A DNA stretch of 64,000 nucleotides, taken from Setophaga petechia (lineage: Eukaryota; Chordata; Aves; Passeriformes; Parulidae). Of this stretch, positions 25,669 to 46,352 are shown in pieces. Location of the stretch: the NCBI GenBank assembly GCA_024362935.1, contig JANCRA010000003.1, positions 41,415,291-41,479,290 on the forward strand, written 5' to 3'. The position numbers were made by a program, and so were the translations under genes. The notes below the pieces were generated by a model, which saw only the letters and a list, made by a program, of their open reading frames with translations, was not told the DNA's origin and searched no databases. The first letter of the stretch is position 1; every line of letters starts with the position of its first letter.

Positions 25669-28600
25669 GGTCACTCTTATCCCCTTACGGGAAAGGAAGG
25701 GTGAAGGGAGGAGAGAGAAAAAATGGTTCTTTTGTGGTGCGGTGGAGGCAAGAGGAGAGCTGTGGAATATCCCCAAAGCGTGCTCTACCTCTACTGCATT
25801 ACAAAACAGTAGTTCAGCAGGGGACACAGAAGCACTTAGGGAAACTGCAGCTGAAACTAAGTGAACCTTTCAGTATACTTATCACAGCATTTTCAGTCTC
25901 TGCTTCAAGGAGAAACCATAATAAATAAATAAAAAAATCTTGCAAAAAGATCGAGTATCCATCTAGAGAATTGGATGAAATAAAAAGTGACAAACAAACA
26001 AAATCACCAGCTCCTGTTTTAGAAACTGTTGTTAAAAATAAACCATCATTCACTGCTGCAGTGCTGCCAGCGTACTTCCTGTCTTTACATCCCCTGTGCA
26101 TGTTGTATAGTTTAACTGCTCTCTCTGTTGTCATGACAAAGATTCCCTGCTTTTCAGCATGAAGCTTGCTCTGTTATTTCTAGTGCACCTGTAATGCTGT
26201 CTGCCCTCCCTCCCTGCTTTCGAGGCACTGTGTTTTCCTGTGCTGGGAGGGTGTGCAGTGCCTCTGCTTCCTCCTGACTTACGTGAGCACATCTGAATCA
26301 TTTCCTGACTCCTGATGCCATGCATGGAGCCAGGGCAGTAGGGAAGAGCCCCAGTACCAACCACAATCAGGTGCTCAGCCATGCTACCATGCTTTGAACT
26401 TGTATTTTGCTCCATGTGACATATTGCAGACTTGTACCCACCACTGCTTTGTTCTCTGCAGGCTCTAAGTTGAGTTAGTGGTGACATTTGAAATGTCATT
26501 TCTTCATTTGTCAGAGGGTGTGTCTTAGCACGTGTCCTGGCATACCAGACACCACAGCTGTGTTTAAAGACAGAACAAGGGACCACCTCTGACCTGAAGT
26601 ATTTATATCTAAACAAGCAGTGCATGTAAAAAGGCAGGAAAATGTGGGTAAAATCCAATATCTGAGTGTCTGCCTTCTTTGGATACTGAACTATGACACA
26701 GATAGATTAAGAATCCATGCAGGGCAGAAGAAGCTATTAAGAAAATCAGAAAGTGAAGCTAGAGTCTGAATCACAAATCAGCACCTCAACCTCACAGCCT
26801 TCCTTGTATATCCTGTCAGAGCAAGCCAATATTGATGATGGCATTTGCCAGAGTCTTAGCAGACACAGTGAAACCAGACTAAGTAGGAGACCCTTAGACA
26901 GCTTTATGGCTTCCTTTGGATATCACTTCAGATAATCATTCCAACTCTAACCCCACCCCATGAAACCTCCAGGGCTTAGGTGGTTATGATTTTGTTTGGA
27001 GGTATGCCAAAGGTGGGTTTGGATGCACATGTCATTCAAATTCAAGGTTGGAACTATGTATATTTATGCAATAGAAAGTATTGCACTTTTTCTTTCAATT
27101 TAGTGTTCTCTCTGATTTAGATGTGTATTTATGCCAAAGAGTACTGACGTGTCCTGTATTTGGAGTTCTTTTCTCGAGGAAGGTGTAGAAAATATTTGCT
27201 GTAATGAGACTGACTACTCTTACCTTTAGTGGAACCCTGAACAATCTTTTTATCACTTCCAAAATTTAGGCATAGGCATAGACTTTTCAGAGGAGCTCAG
27301 CTTCCATTCTTAGACCAGATTTTCATTAGACCAGCCCACTACAATGTCTGAAAAACTTGGAAACCTAATTTTTGTATTGTCCCTCACTGGAAAGGGGATT
27401 CTTCTTAATATCTAAACTGTGGGTAGTTCAACAGCTGAAAATCTGTCCCCAGGGAGAGATTGCACAGAACCTCAGTTCTCAGTGCAGAGAACCCAACATT
27501 ACTGGACCTTTTGAAACTGTGGGCATTACTTGCTGCTACCTCCTGCAGGAGAGCAGCCACAGAGGAAGCATCCTTCCTCAGGGGCATTCCTGATGGGGGA
27601 AGTTGTCAGCATCTGGTGAAGCTTCCACTGACAGAATGTGAATTCCCAGCAGGAAGCAAGTACTAACTGTAAGAAGTATTACAGAAAGCTTTTTAGTGTT
27701 TCTCAATGATGATTTAAAAAAATATATATAACAGTTGCATTTTTTGGGGGAAAAGAAAGGCTTCTTCAAGAGACTGAAAGCTCCTTAATTCTAATGTAAG
27801 GAAGTCCCTGTGCTCCAGTTTGAAGAATATTTTTCTTGGGAATGAAAAGGGTGCTCCCAGGTATCAGGGGCCTGGTGCAGGTTATCTTAGCACCAGGAGG
27901 TGGCTTTACAGTGAGTGGCAGCAGTCCCTGGTGAGGAAGATGTGCCAGTGAGGTGTTCAGTGCTGATGCTTCCGAACACAGCCTGCTGCTCACATGTGAC
28001 CTGCGGGTCCTGGGGCTGCTGTCCATGTGATAGTGACAGTGCTCTGAAATGACGGCTTGTTCCAGGGTCCCGAAGATAATTTGCTTGGAAAGGACAAAGG
28101 AACAAAATGCAAAAAGGATGATGATCATTCCTGAATAGACTATCTGGCACCTGGCCACTCCCAGAGCTGTTGAGGGCTTGGAGGGGGCAGGGAGTGGGGA
28201 GGGGTGTCAGTGAAGGGAAAGAAAGGTTGAAGTCACCATCAAAGAAATTAAATCCTCTCTCACTGGGTTTAAGTGGAATTGTTGTATTGACCAAGTCCTG
28301 GGTGAAGATAGAAGTGCCCCGAGGGCATCAAAGCTGCCCTGGGGGTCTGTGGAAAGCAGTTCTTTTTCTTAATTTTTCTCTGGATTCCTGCTATTTGTCC
28401 TGCAGGACAAAACAACCACATTGTGAGGGGTCATCCTGTGACAGTGAAGGGGTTGTTGTTTGTGCTCAGCCAGTGCTGCAGAGGAAACAGAAGCTCTGAC
28501 ATGGCTGCATCTGCTTTGCACCAACACATCAGGTCTTGTGCAGCTCCCTCGTTTTTCTGTTGGTAAGTTGGAATGGGATTGTGCCTTACATTTTGAAAAT

Positions 28601-31362
28601 GCTTTTGGCAGTCCTGTTCTGGCTGGTGGCTGATCTCTGATTTGGAAAAGCTGTTACTGTAAGAGGACTTTCCCTTCAGAATTGCACAGTGAGTTTTGCC
28701 AAGCAGTTACATTTGTCAGGCGCTTGAAGGGCACAGCCAGCTTCCTGAAGTCTCTCTGCTGCATTAAAGGCAGTAAAGTCACCTATCTCTGAGGGAAAGA
28801 TAGAAGAGCCTCACAAATGCTCTGACTTTTGTTTTGATTGCCATGATTTTACACTCCAGGGACTGAAGGTGAATAGCAGTTGTGCTTCATCCAACAGCTG
28901 GTATTCGCATGTGTCCCTGACGTACCTGGGTAGGAAACTGGCACAGAGTCTTTAGCCCAACTCTGCAGGAATTACAGTGGCCTTTTGTGTGGGAGGTTTC
29001 TTGCAGGCATACGTTCACATGCTGTGACTCTGCTGGAACGTCAGTATACCGAGAGCCAGCCACAGCCACTGTGCTTCTCTTTGAAAGCAGCTGGGGAAGG
29101 GAAAAAGCCCTGTGTGGCAAGGAGGAGACAACATCCTCACTCTTTAGGTGTCTGCAGCCGTGGCAGAAGCTGTCAGTCCCAGATGATTAATGAGCAGGCA
29201 GGCTGGGTGTGAGGAGCAGCGCTCAGGGTGCCTTGCAGAGCTGGCTGTGGGGATCCCCCAGGGAGAGGTGGGCTGCTCCACTATGGCAGAGAGAGCACTG
29301 GGGCTGGCTCACAGAGCTGACTGCACAGAAGGCAGTTGCTCCTCATGGTGCTGATGTTTTAATCACTGGTGGCTTCAACAAGGGCTTATCTCATGCCCCC
29401 ATAGGGTTTAGGTGAACAAAGGACTCGAGAAACATAGCTTGACCCCTTGGCATTAGGTGGGTTTGGGGCTGGGGAAAGCAACTGTATTTAAAGAGGTGTC
29501 ATAAGGGGAAGGGAAAAAGGAAAGAAGGAAATTCTCCAGTCTCAGTTAAAAATAAAATACAATTCCTATTTTGACCCCTTGCCAGATTAGTTTTTCTGGT
29601 TCAGGATCACTCCTGTAAAATGCAGGTGGCATTTCAACCAAAATGAAGGTGTTTCTAGAAGGGCACCTTGTTTTTTTGTAGCAGAGCAGCAGTACATGCC
29701 CTCCTAAGCTGCACAAGAAGCTGTTTGGCAGTGCTTGAGGCATAAAGTGATTGTTCAATTCTGTAGTTTGTGCATCTGCTGGATCCCTAGTGTGCTGGGG
29801 AAAGGGAAGTTCACACGGGATTTGGAGACTGCCAGAAGGCCAAGAAAAGCAGCACGTGGTGGGAGCAACAGAACCAAAATGCTGACAATAAAAGCCATTC
29901 TGCCAAATAGGACTTTTGGTAAAATGCACACTCACCCGTGAAGGCAATCCCCTCAGGTCATCTGAAAATCCTTTTGGTTGAATAAACAGTACGAGGGAGA
30001 AAAAATTAGGCTGGGTGGGCTGCTTCTGGCCTACATTTGAAATTCAAACTCATTCATTCATGTATACCCTCTGCAGATTCTTGCAGTCCTGTGTAACTTC
30101 TGAAGTCCTGGGTTCTCTTGTAACATCAAGAGAAGGAAGGAAAGTTTCCCAGAGGGAAACTTGATGACTTGATGCAAACTGGGTGTTCAGGTGGATCCTC
30201 AGGTTTAAAGGAGATCACCATTGGAGTGATCCCATTAAAGAGCTGACTGGATGTGCTGCCTTCCATTTGGAGTCCTGGAGAATATCCACACCTGTCATGG
30301 AAAAACACAAGGAAGGGCCATTACAGTTAAGATCAAAGAGAGGACACTGCTATGTACTGCACATTTTCTTTTTCTCTCCAATGAACATTGCCTTATTTAA
30401 AAATATTCAGAACAGTTTTGAGGGAGGGCTGTTTGATTTTTTTTCATTTTTTTGCTTATTTCATATATAAAGAACTGCTTCATATTTCCTTAATACGAGT
30501 GTATCAGGTCTTTCTGTATATTTTCTGTAAGTGAAGCTTTGCTCATTTGTTTGAAGGTAGAACTGATAAACTCGGGCCTTCAGTAGGTAGGCAGCAGCCT
30601 CCTCTCCTGTGGGCTTTATGTGACTGATCCTTTTCAGATCATGAGCAAGATAAGGGATCAGAGAGACACAAGAGAGCTCCAGGGATCTTGGTGAGCCTGG
30701 AGAGTGCTAAATTATACCCTGTGGAGACATCTCAGGTTTCTCAAACAGGTCACTGTTCCCATAGAAGGAAGAGGAACGACAGTAAATGAAGACATGTCCA
30801 AAGGAATCTCATCAAAAAAGTAGCTTTGCAAAATGCATGTTTAATGGGTCAGAAGTAAAGACTATCCCAGCTTCCTGGTTGGCCACCAAAAACGTTCACA
30901 TTGGCCAGCATTTCCAATTAAATGTGTTACTCTCCAATAGGTTTGCTAGGTCTTGCAAGGTGATTTTTTTCTCACTTTCTTTCATCACTTCTCTGTCTTT
31001 TATTGCTTTTATTGCTATAGAGTCATGGTGTAGACTAAGCATACACTTCAAACGTTTTCTCGAAATGGAAGTAAAACATTTTCTACAAGTTCCAAGTCCC
31101 CAGCCATCCTGAAGGGAACATGGAAAATGGGTGGAAAATTGCCAGGAAAATCACTCTTGCCTTAGGAAAAAAGTGGTTAACAATGTGGAAAGAAACGTTA
31201 GCAAGAATAAGAATGCAAAACCAGAGAAGGAATAGTCCAAAAAAAGGGTTCTTAGTCTCTAGGATTTCACAGAATGTGGTTGTTTTTATGTGGCTTCTGT
31301 GGTAGCATAAGGAGTGCAATCTAAAATAAAGAACAGGCTCCCAGTTTGGGTGTCCTACTCTA

Positions 31363-31386
31363 CATACAGGAATTTTGTCCTGTATG
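31363..31386. repeat. Perfect inverted repeat, 9-bp stem
   Basis: CATACAGGA and TCCTGTATG flank a 6-base loop. No associated element was identified. Confidence 0.8.
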
Positions 31387-32201
31387 ATACAGAATACAGA
31401 ACAATCTCCTTCTCTAAATACAGGAGTATGTCGGCAGCAGAATAATACCAAAGGCCAGGACAAAACTGTGGATAACCCTCAAGTTGTCCACTTGGCATGG
31501 AGTAAGACTGTTATCAAGGAAGGGAAAAACTGTTTAACAGTTGTGTAGATCTCCGCAGGGAAGAGGGATGGCCTCCTAAAATCGCTGCAATTCCTTACCA
31601 AGTGCTGATACTCTGAGCTCTCTGTGGTGCAAGGAGAGCATCTCTGTGCTACTTTCCTCACAAACACGTTTGCATAAGCCAGGATTCAACACGTGAACCT
31701 CACAGCACAGGCACTGTTTCCTCATATCTGAGGTTACTGCTGGGTTTCCTCAGCATGGCATCCGCCTCAGCAAGATTTTGGTTGCTTTTTTGTCTGTCCT
31801 GTGTTTGTGTGGGAGGCAGTATAAGCTTGAGGAAAAGGCTTTCTCTATTGGAAAGAAAGGAGCTAATTATGTCCCCTATAAAGAGAGGTAATTGGTTTTC
31901 CTTTCTGTAGAGAGAGGATGACAGGAACAGCATCCTTTGCCTTTTCATTCCAAAACTCTGTTGTGACCTTAAGGGTGAGTACTGGAAAACACCCCCATTC
32001 GCAAGTTGTTTTTCATATAGTCCAGACATCTGGGAACAAGGTTCAGCTGACTGATGAATGTGATCTCTTGAAGAAAACACGGAAAAGTTGGGGTGGGAGT
32101 GGGTTACATCTAGCCCAGTTCTCCATTTCAAATATTGCTGGTTTCAAATTTAGCCTGCCATCTTCTCAGCAAAATATTTGTGAGCACTTTTCGATCTGCA
32201 C

Positions 32202-32218
32202 ATATATATATATATATA
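32202..32218. repeat. (AT)n microsatellite
   Basis: Seventeen bases of alternating A and T. Confidence 0.9.
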
Positions 32219-35200
32219 AAAGTATTTGGCAAGTGCAAGAGAGTTTGAATTAGATTGTGAAAGGATGCCTGTATGTGTGCCAAAGCATCCCAAGGTGTAC
32301 AGGTCTAAGGTGGTATGATTTAAGTGAACCCCAGTTTTCAAGTTCTCATTTTTTTTTTAGAATGCAATCTCTGCCACTTTCTGGAATAAGTGGAATAAGC
32401 ATGTCCATCCAAGTCCATTGTCCTCAGAGAATTAAGCTAATTTGCTAAACGTTTGAACTTTCCTGTTGCTTTAGCTATGTAATTTTTGAGTCATTAGCAC
32501 TTTCTTTAGCGATGTGTTGTCACCTGACTTACCAAAGTGTTGCATCCTATCTTTGCTCTTCATCAAAAGCCAAATAGCTGTGAATTCTGTTAGATGTGAT
32601 ACACAGGACAGATACAAAGGAATGGCAAGACACAGATAATGGCACCTAAGTTGACTATTTTGAAGATACACAACCACAACTTCTTCAGAAATAATAAAAA
32701 TACCACCTTCTCAAATTTAAAATGCCCTAATTTCATTGCTCTCCCTGATCTCTATGCAACAATGCTGTATTGATGGGTGCATCTGCACTGCAGTACAACA
32801 CTTGTCTTGACAATATAACTTGTTTTGGAGTGACAGGTAATTCAAGACTGTACTGCAGAAGTGATTGTCACTATGTGGAAAAGAGGACCTGTTTTAGGAT
32901 AGGGAATATTTTTTGGCTATGGCTTAGTGTGGTGAAGCTGAAGAATTCATCATTAGAATTCAGAATGGCTCTGAAATACTGCAGGGTCTGAGAAGTAATG
33001 TCTGAGGCACAGATTCATAAATAGAAAGGCAGGCCTCATATTACAAGACCCATACCTAGAGACGTAGAACTTAAAGATGGAATTTGCCAATCATTACTGG
33101 CTGGCTCTGGTCTCAATTAGTAGTAAGAGTCCTACAGACTTTGAGATAACGAGATAGGCCAATGCCAAGTACTTCTGAAAGTCTGACCTGACTGAATAAT
33201 GTATTGGAAAACATAATGAAGATGTGACAAATTATTTTATTCAGCTCCAGAGCTTATGCTGGGTATGGCCAGAGGTGTCTTAAGTCCTCATTTCCTAAGT
33301 AGATTCAGACAATGAGGAGAAGGAATGACTGAACTTATCTTCATCACTTGTTTTGAGATGCTCAAGAAACTCTCTTTACAATGTTGTTTGTAAACCTCGC
33401 TTGCCAAGAGGCTTCTTGATCCTGATATTGATGTTGATAGTCTGCAAGATGTCATCAGCACCTCCAGCAATAAGGGACTGGTGTGTGATGAGAAGGATAT
33501 GAGAAGAGCAGAGATAAAATAACTGAGAAACAAAATGTTCCTTCGTTGCTGTCTTTGATCTCTTAACTCCCAGCTGTGAGAGATCCTGGTTGCTGATGGC
33601 AGCAATGGACTAATTTTCTGCAGCTTCTGTTGCTTGTACAAAATAGAGGAAGATGTTGTCTTCACTGAGGGGAGTACAAGTCTTGCTGTAATGTCTTCTG
33701 TTGCAGGCTGAATCTGAGGAGAGGCAGGGAGTGAGCACAGGCAGCCTCAAGACTGAGGCTAAATAGGCAATTTTATTTCCTCCTCTCTCTTTCTGCCTCT
33801 TGCTTTGTTCTTCAATTCCTGCCTTATTAGTCATTCTTTTGAAGATTAAAGCCCAGTGGAAAACTCGCAGACAGTGCTGCTGTCTTTGCAGTATCCCTGA
33901 TGTGATGGAAGAAGTGACAGGCACCACGGACAGAGCTGTTATGTCAGGGTTAGGATCATCGTGAAAGCTTGTGCCTTTTCTCCAAACTGAGGTGCTGTAG
34001 GTGAGGGAAGGGAAAGTTTTATGACAGCCACTTAACTGTCCATCAGTAGTTTACTCCTGACCTGGAGGTGAGGCTGAGGCCACTAATTTTGTTATGTGAG
34101 TCACCAGAGCTGAGAAAACAGGCTTTGAGCTCATCTGCTGCTGGCTACATCCAAACAGGTAGTGCAGAAATAAAGATATTAAGAGGTTACTGCTGATTTC
34201 TCATGCTGTTCAGCCCAGTTTTGCAAGATATGAAAAAACATGCTTGTGGTTAACACAAACATAGAGGTGGGTCTCCATGAAAAGGGTAAAATCCCACATC
34301 CAGATCAGAGGGCAGGGATGGCTGGAACTGAAGCGCTGGTTCATGTCATTGCAGAGATACACCAAATATGGCCATGTCACTAAAGAAACACACTGGGGGC
34401 AGAATTATGGACAAAGCAGACTGATTTCTTATCACAAATAAGAATAAGTAGTTCTTGGGATCAGTCAGTTCTTGAGTGTCCCTAAGATGGAATGGACATG
34501 GAAATACCAACGTAGAGCTGGTGCACATGGGGTGGGAGCTGCTGTTTTTGCTGCAGGGTGACAGAAACCACTGGCAACCTGCTGGGGCAGAAGAACTGGG
34601 CTAGAGGGTTGCTTGGCCTCCTGAGTATCCAGCCACTGGCCCCACAGTTTGGCAGGAAGTCAGCTGTTGATGCCTCTGCCTGCAGCTGCCAGGCCTCCCC
34701 TCAAAGCTCCCTCTTAATTGCAAAGCAAAGTGCAAACATGAACTCTGTGATTATGTGTTGCCCTTGGCCTCTTCACAGTTCCTGGATGAGGTCCATGCTG
34801 CTGTTTGTCTGGGATCGTGTCCTTCTGGAGGTGCAATTGTGCTTCAACACCATATTTTGGAAACAAAGGGGTGAGCTGTGGGTTGGTTCAGACTCTGCTT
34901 CTGTCACTGCCAGCTGTGAGGGACTACTGGACTCCAGGATCCCTTCTAGACATCAGCTGTTAGTATCTCACTAAGTTTATTAATTCAGGTGAAACGAGAT
35001 CCTAATAGATAAATACATACAAATATCTGTCTAAAGAGTTAAGGGTCAACCAAAAGTGAATGACAGGAGAATACAGCAGAATAACAAAAATCATATTATA
35101 TGTTTTCCACTCTTTGAAATCAATGATGTTGTTAAGCTTGTTGTGGAGAAGGGCAAGGCAGGGATGGAGTCTGGCATTCTGCTTCCAATCTCTGCAGAGC

Positions 35201-36054
35201 TCCAACTGTTCTGCCCTCTCCTGGAACATTTGTTATCTGCCTTATTTCTTCTCAGGGAACCAGAGATGGCCATTAAGGAAAGATGTAGAGAAGGAAATAG
35301 CAGCCATCCCATTGATTGCTTCTAGAAAAGTATTACAGAAAATGTAAAGGACATTTGTGTAAGACAATGCCAAAGAGGTAAACAAGACCAGTGTGACTAA
35401 TGGAGAAAAAGAGGAAGAGGGAGAAAGAGGCTAGTTGAGACACATAGGAAATGGTAAAGAAATCATCCTTTGAAGCTTTTCCAAAACTGTGCTTTTAAAT
35501 TTCTCTTCCTATTGATGGTGGACTCCCTCAAGGATCCAGACCATGGCACAGTCAGCATCACTTCACTGTCTCAGTCCCATTCCTAGGTGCTCTTGGGAAC
35601 CCCTCTGCCTTATCATATCCTCAACCAATGCTCTCAGAAGCTCTGCACTATATTTTTGGCAGAACATTTTGCTGTGCTGTGCTATACTGACTCCTTTCTG
35701 CTTGCCCATATTTTCTTAATGGGATTCAGCGTCTTCTACATTCTCCAACACATTCTTTGGGTCCAGCATGCCAGTGTTGTGTTTGGTATTGCCCATATTA
35801 AATCTGTGATGTCTCAAATAATACAAGAAGTTCTGCACCTGTATTATTTGAAGCTGAACTCTCAGTAGCCTGTAATTTTACAGCTTATTTCTCTGTGGGG
35901 AGTGTCTCTTTTTCTGTAGCTTAGCATAGCAGCCCACAAGGCATTCAATGTTCAGGGCTGCACCTTCTCTCTTCAGAAGTAACTTCTTCTGGGGGAAAAG
36001 TACTCATGAATTGCACTCCTTTTCTGCACAGGGCCATATGCACCCCTGAAACAA

Positions 36055-36250
36055 GCCCAGTATACATTTGTATACAAGCTGCCCTGGGAAGTGGTCTCAG
36101 CACCAAGCCTGACAGAGTTCAAGAAGCATTTGGACAATACTCTCAGGAACATGGTGTGTCACTTGGGGTGTCCTGTGCAGGGCCTGGAGTTGGACTCAAT
36201 GACCCTTGGGGGTGCATTCCATCTCAGGTTCTTCTGTGATTCTGTGCCTT
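36055..36250 (+). mobile_element. CR1 LINE 3' end, sense orientation
   Basis: AGAGTTCAAGAAGCATTTGG, then ACTCTCAGGAACATGGTGTG, CTTGGGGTGTCCTGTGCAGG, GGAGTTGGACTCAATGACCC and a terminal TTCTGTGATTCTGTG. This is the standard order of the CR1 3' end with its octamer-type ATTCTGTG terminus. The copy is 5'-truncated with no intact reading frame, and is the only one of the four CR1 pieces on the plus strand. Confidence 0.9.
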
Positions 36251-43115
<6,865 letters not shown>

Positions 43116-43127
43116 CTGGCTTTTGCC

Positions 43128-43182
43128 AGAGGAAGGGGAAGGGAAGGAGGAAGAAAGGGAGGGAGGGAGGAAGGGAGGGAGA
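43128..43182 (+). repeat. Purine tract with G-quadruplex pattern, 3' of exon A
   Basis: Beginning about 22 bases inside the intron is an all-purine tract. At 43157-43179 it carries five GGG runs separated by 1-5 bases (GGGAGGGAGGG, AGGAA, GGGAGGG). This fits the usual G3+N1-7 quadruplex rule on the RNA-sense strand. Intronic G-runs just downstream of donors are known hnRNP H/F binding splicing enhancers; a role here is inference. Confidence 0.8.
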
Positions 43183-43330
43183 TCAGGGTTTTGGAACTAG
43201 GTATGTTTCTGAAAGAATGGAACTAGGTGTTTTCACCCTCTGCTGGTGTCTGTGCAGTATTTGGTATTTGGATGAGGAATGAACACTCATTATTTCCCTG
43301 GCTTTTCTCATGTTAATTTCTCTACTTTCA

Positions 43331-43490
43331 CAGAATCATAGAATCATTAAGGAAATTTTATCATTGTCCGACCATTAACCTACTGCTGCCATATTCACCA
43401 CTAAATCATGCCCCCCAAGTGCCACATCCACATGTTTTTTGAACACTTCCAGGAATGAAGATTCCATTACTTCCCTTGTACCTGTAAGAT
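43331..43490 (-). mobile_element. CR1 LINE 3' fragment, antisense, near exon A
   Basis: AGAATCATAGAATCATTAAG, TTCACCACTAAATCATGCCC, AAGTGCCACATCCACATGTT and GAACACTTCCAGGAATG follow the reverse complement of the CR1 3' region. The copy is truncated and diverged, and starts 226 bp after exon A. Confidence 0.9.
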
Positions 43491-46193
43491 CTGAAACCAT
43501 TTTGAATCAAAGCTGTAACAGAGTTAGAGTGGATAATTTGGATAACGTCCTTTGTCTAACAATTTTCATTGAAACCCTCAAGTCTTACTAAAGGTGTTTT
43601 AAATTTGTCCCATCAGCAACAGATTTTGGTTTTAAGGACCACTGTAATCTCCTGATGGTTCTGCAGTGACAGTAATGTAGTAAAGCTTTTTTTTGTAAGA
43701 TTTTTTTTTCTCCAGATCATTACCAGTGCCAGTCAGGGATGTTGTCCACAGACAATCACTTTTACTTGAATAGGGGACTAAATACGTTGTATCTGTTGTC
43801 AAACAAACATTAATCATGGCACAACAGGACAAAAATCAATGTTCTCCAAATAGAAAAGGGTGACCCAGTAGGGAACTCTGCTATTTCCAGCTTTTTAACA
43901 GGTTATTACAGGTAGAAGAGAGTGGTTAAAAAAGATTAAACCGTTTTTAAAAGCCACCATCCACTGGTGACCTCTTTTTAGTGTCTCAACACAAGAAGGG
44001 AACGACTGTTTATCCAAAGAAAGTGTGTTGAATGGAGGTAACAGTCCCTCATGGACTATTCATCCAGTCTTGATACTGGAGCAATGAATTCATCTTCTGA
44101 GAAGCGAGGCCTCTCTGCCTACAGGTTAGCTTAGTAGAGCAGGCAGTAATTTCCTTTGGCTTCCCCCTCCTCCTCTGGGGCAGAGCCTGCCATCCCTGGT
44201 GGAATGTGGTTGCCAGAAAGAGCTCGTGCAGGCACTGGGTGGAGGCTGGCTCAGATGTTTTCAGAGCTGCATGCTGAATGCTCTGTCCTCAGTGGCACAA
44301 ATGGTCATGGCTCCATGAAGCCCTGTTTGCCACAGATGAGACAGAGGCCCAGATCTGCTCTGTGTGCAGACAGGCAGCAAAGGGAAATCAGGCTTTACAG
44401 GGAGTACATTCTCCTTTAATCTCCTAAAAGAGAGGCAGAGGATATTTTCTCTGTATTAAGGTGAAAGGAGGAAGGAGACCCCTTTTTTGCTTAAAAGAGA
44501 GGAAATGTTCTTCTTTGTGATGTTAGTTTCAGTGTTGTGTAACCCTAGGTACACATACACAAGTACACGCTCCTGCACGAAAAGAGCAAACAGCTGATGG
44601 TGGCAGTGGTGATAGTGTAAGAATACATGCAGAAGAAAGGGGATAAGCTGTAGAGGTGCTGAAGCTTTCTTCTTCGTCTGAATGCCTGTAAAGCCAAAAC
44701 CTGAACTATCCTTCTTTACCCCATAAGAATTGGGGGCTGTTTTGCTCCTTGTGAAAAATATTTCGTGCTCAAAGCAGTGGGAATGGTGTTACACTATTAT
44801 TAAAAAAAAAATATTGCATTTATTGGCAGAACAACATCTTCATGATGAAAATCACCTTGAAAAGGAAAACATACCATATCTTTAAGCTATGTCTGGATAT
44901 CCTGGCTTCTAGAAAATGTTGGGCTCCAAAGTGTGCTTTGCCAATGACCATTTAGCCTTGAACAATCACTAAGTCTGCTTTGCGCTGTAGCTTCTCTGCC
45001 TGCAAGATTAAGCTGTCTGCATCCCCCTGCAAAGGCACCAAATCCCTCTGCCGAAAGACACTGACACTGAAAGAACAAATGACTGTTAATTAAGTTTCAT
45101 TTTTTATTAGTCGCTATTTTAAAGAAAGGGCACAATGCAGAGCTTCTGCCAAGCCTCTGTGTTCAAAATTAGAAACAGCTGTGGCCTTTGATAAATCTGA
45201 GAGGTGGAAGAGAGTGCCTGCGGAGGGGTGAGGTGTTACAAGTGCGTGGGAGCTGAGAATGTGTCTGCATGGACCTTCCCAAATAATAGGACACAGTGAC
45301 CTCTGATTCTCACCAGCATCAGGAAAGGGATTGCTCTGGGGTTGTGGCAGCACCTTTCCATCATGCATGCCATCCTAGCACTAGCAGTTGTGGCATGGTT
45401 TCAGAGAAGCTCATGAATTATGGGTGATATTTCAGAAGCCAGAGACTAATCACAATGCAGCACTGGGGAGCATTTCCTCGATAACTGTTAATTTCACAAA
45501 TCATGTTTGACTTTTAGTTTATGATTTAATTTGTGACAAGGGGCTTTGGTTGAGTAGATTCCTAAAGCAACCATGAATCAAATCCTTTTTCCACAGTTTA
45601 TTTAAGACTGAGAATGGTTTTTTTAAAATAATAACAAAAATCTGTTAGCATATGTGTGTTAGCCAAGCAGTCTTTTTCTGTTTATTGTGGTAGGGCTCTT
45701 TTTGCCAAGATAGTTAGAGAGGTGGGGATAGCTATGAAATCTATTATTCCATCTCTTTATCCATCATTTTGAGTTGTCTTATTTCGTAAGACTGTGGACT
45801 ACACATCTAGGTGTGGGGGTGGGAAACAGAGGGCACTGTGGCTCTCTGTAAGTGACATACAGCCTCAGATATATATTGTGTTGGCTAAATGAGCAATATT
45901 ACTGACAGTTGAATTATTTCATATTTGTTGTATGATCACACTGATGGCCTTCAAGCAAGACTGGGAGTCCACAGCAATAGATAATTTAGAAATAGCTACA
46001 GACAATCAATGCCTCCATCTCTCCCATCGTATAATGTCAATAGACAAAACAGCCAGGATGGGGGTTCATCCTCCCTTTTTTAAAGATCAAAATGAATCAA
46101 AGTAGCCTGGTATGAGGAATGATCAAAGCCAAAACTTGTGTGTGCACCAATCAGTTTGACTAAGGAAGTACAGTCAGGAATTTTAGGGAAATA
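43491..46193. other. Intronic DNA between exons A and B, first part
   Basis: No exon or recognisable element. The part at 45060-45560 contains AT-rich homeodomain-like words (TTAATTAAG, TGTTAATTTC, ATGATTTAATTTG) between GC-balanced stretches and could be conserved non-coding sequence, but I have no alignment to show this. Confidence 0.5.
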
Positions 46194-46352
46194 CAAATCA
46201 TAGAATCATCACAGAATGGAATGGGTTGGAAGGGACATTAAGCATCATCCAGTTCCACCCCTCCCCTGCCAGGGGCAGGGAACCCTTTGATTAGACCAGG
46301 TTGCTCAGAGCCTCACCCAAGCTGATGTTGAACATTTCCAGGATGGGGCATG
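46194..46352 (-). mobile_element. CR1 LINE 3' fragment, antisense
   Basis: AATCATAGAATCATCACAGA, GGGTTGGAAGGGACATTAAG, ATCATCCAGTTCCACCCCTC, TTAGACCAGGTTGCTCAGAG and ACATTTCCAGGATGGGGCAT: the reverse complement of a CR1 3' end in order. This is the best preserved of the antisense CR1 pieces. Confidence 0.92.

Larger units (their letters stand above)
20291..36054. other. Intronic/non-coding DNA, no gene recognised
   Basis: About 16 kb without a supported exon. It holds a (TTTC)n stretch at 25651-25668, a perfect 9-bp hairpin at 31363-31386 and an (AT)n run at 32202-32218. The longest open frame of the whole window (182 codons, minus strand, 22807-23355) lies here. Its translation has no recognisable domain and overlaps no splice-site pattern, so I treat it as chance. 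Confidence 0.6.

Noticed and set aside
26131..26658. 175-codon open frame, minus strand
   Set aside because: The translation resembles no known protein and the region shows no coding-like composition.
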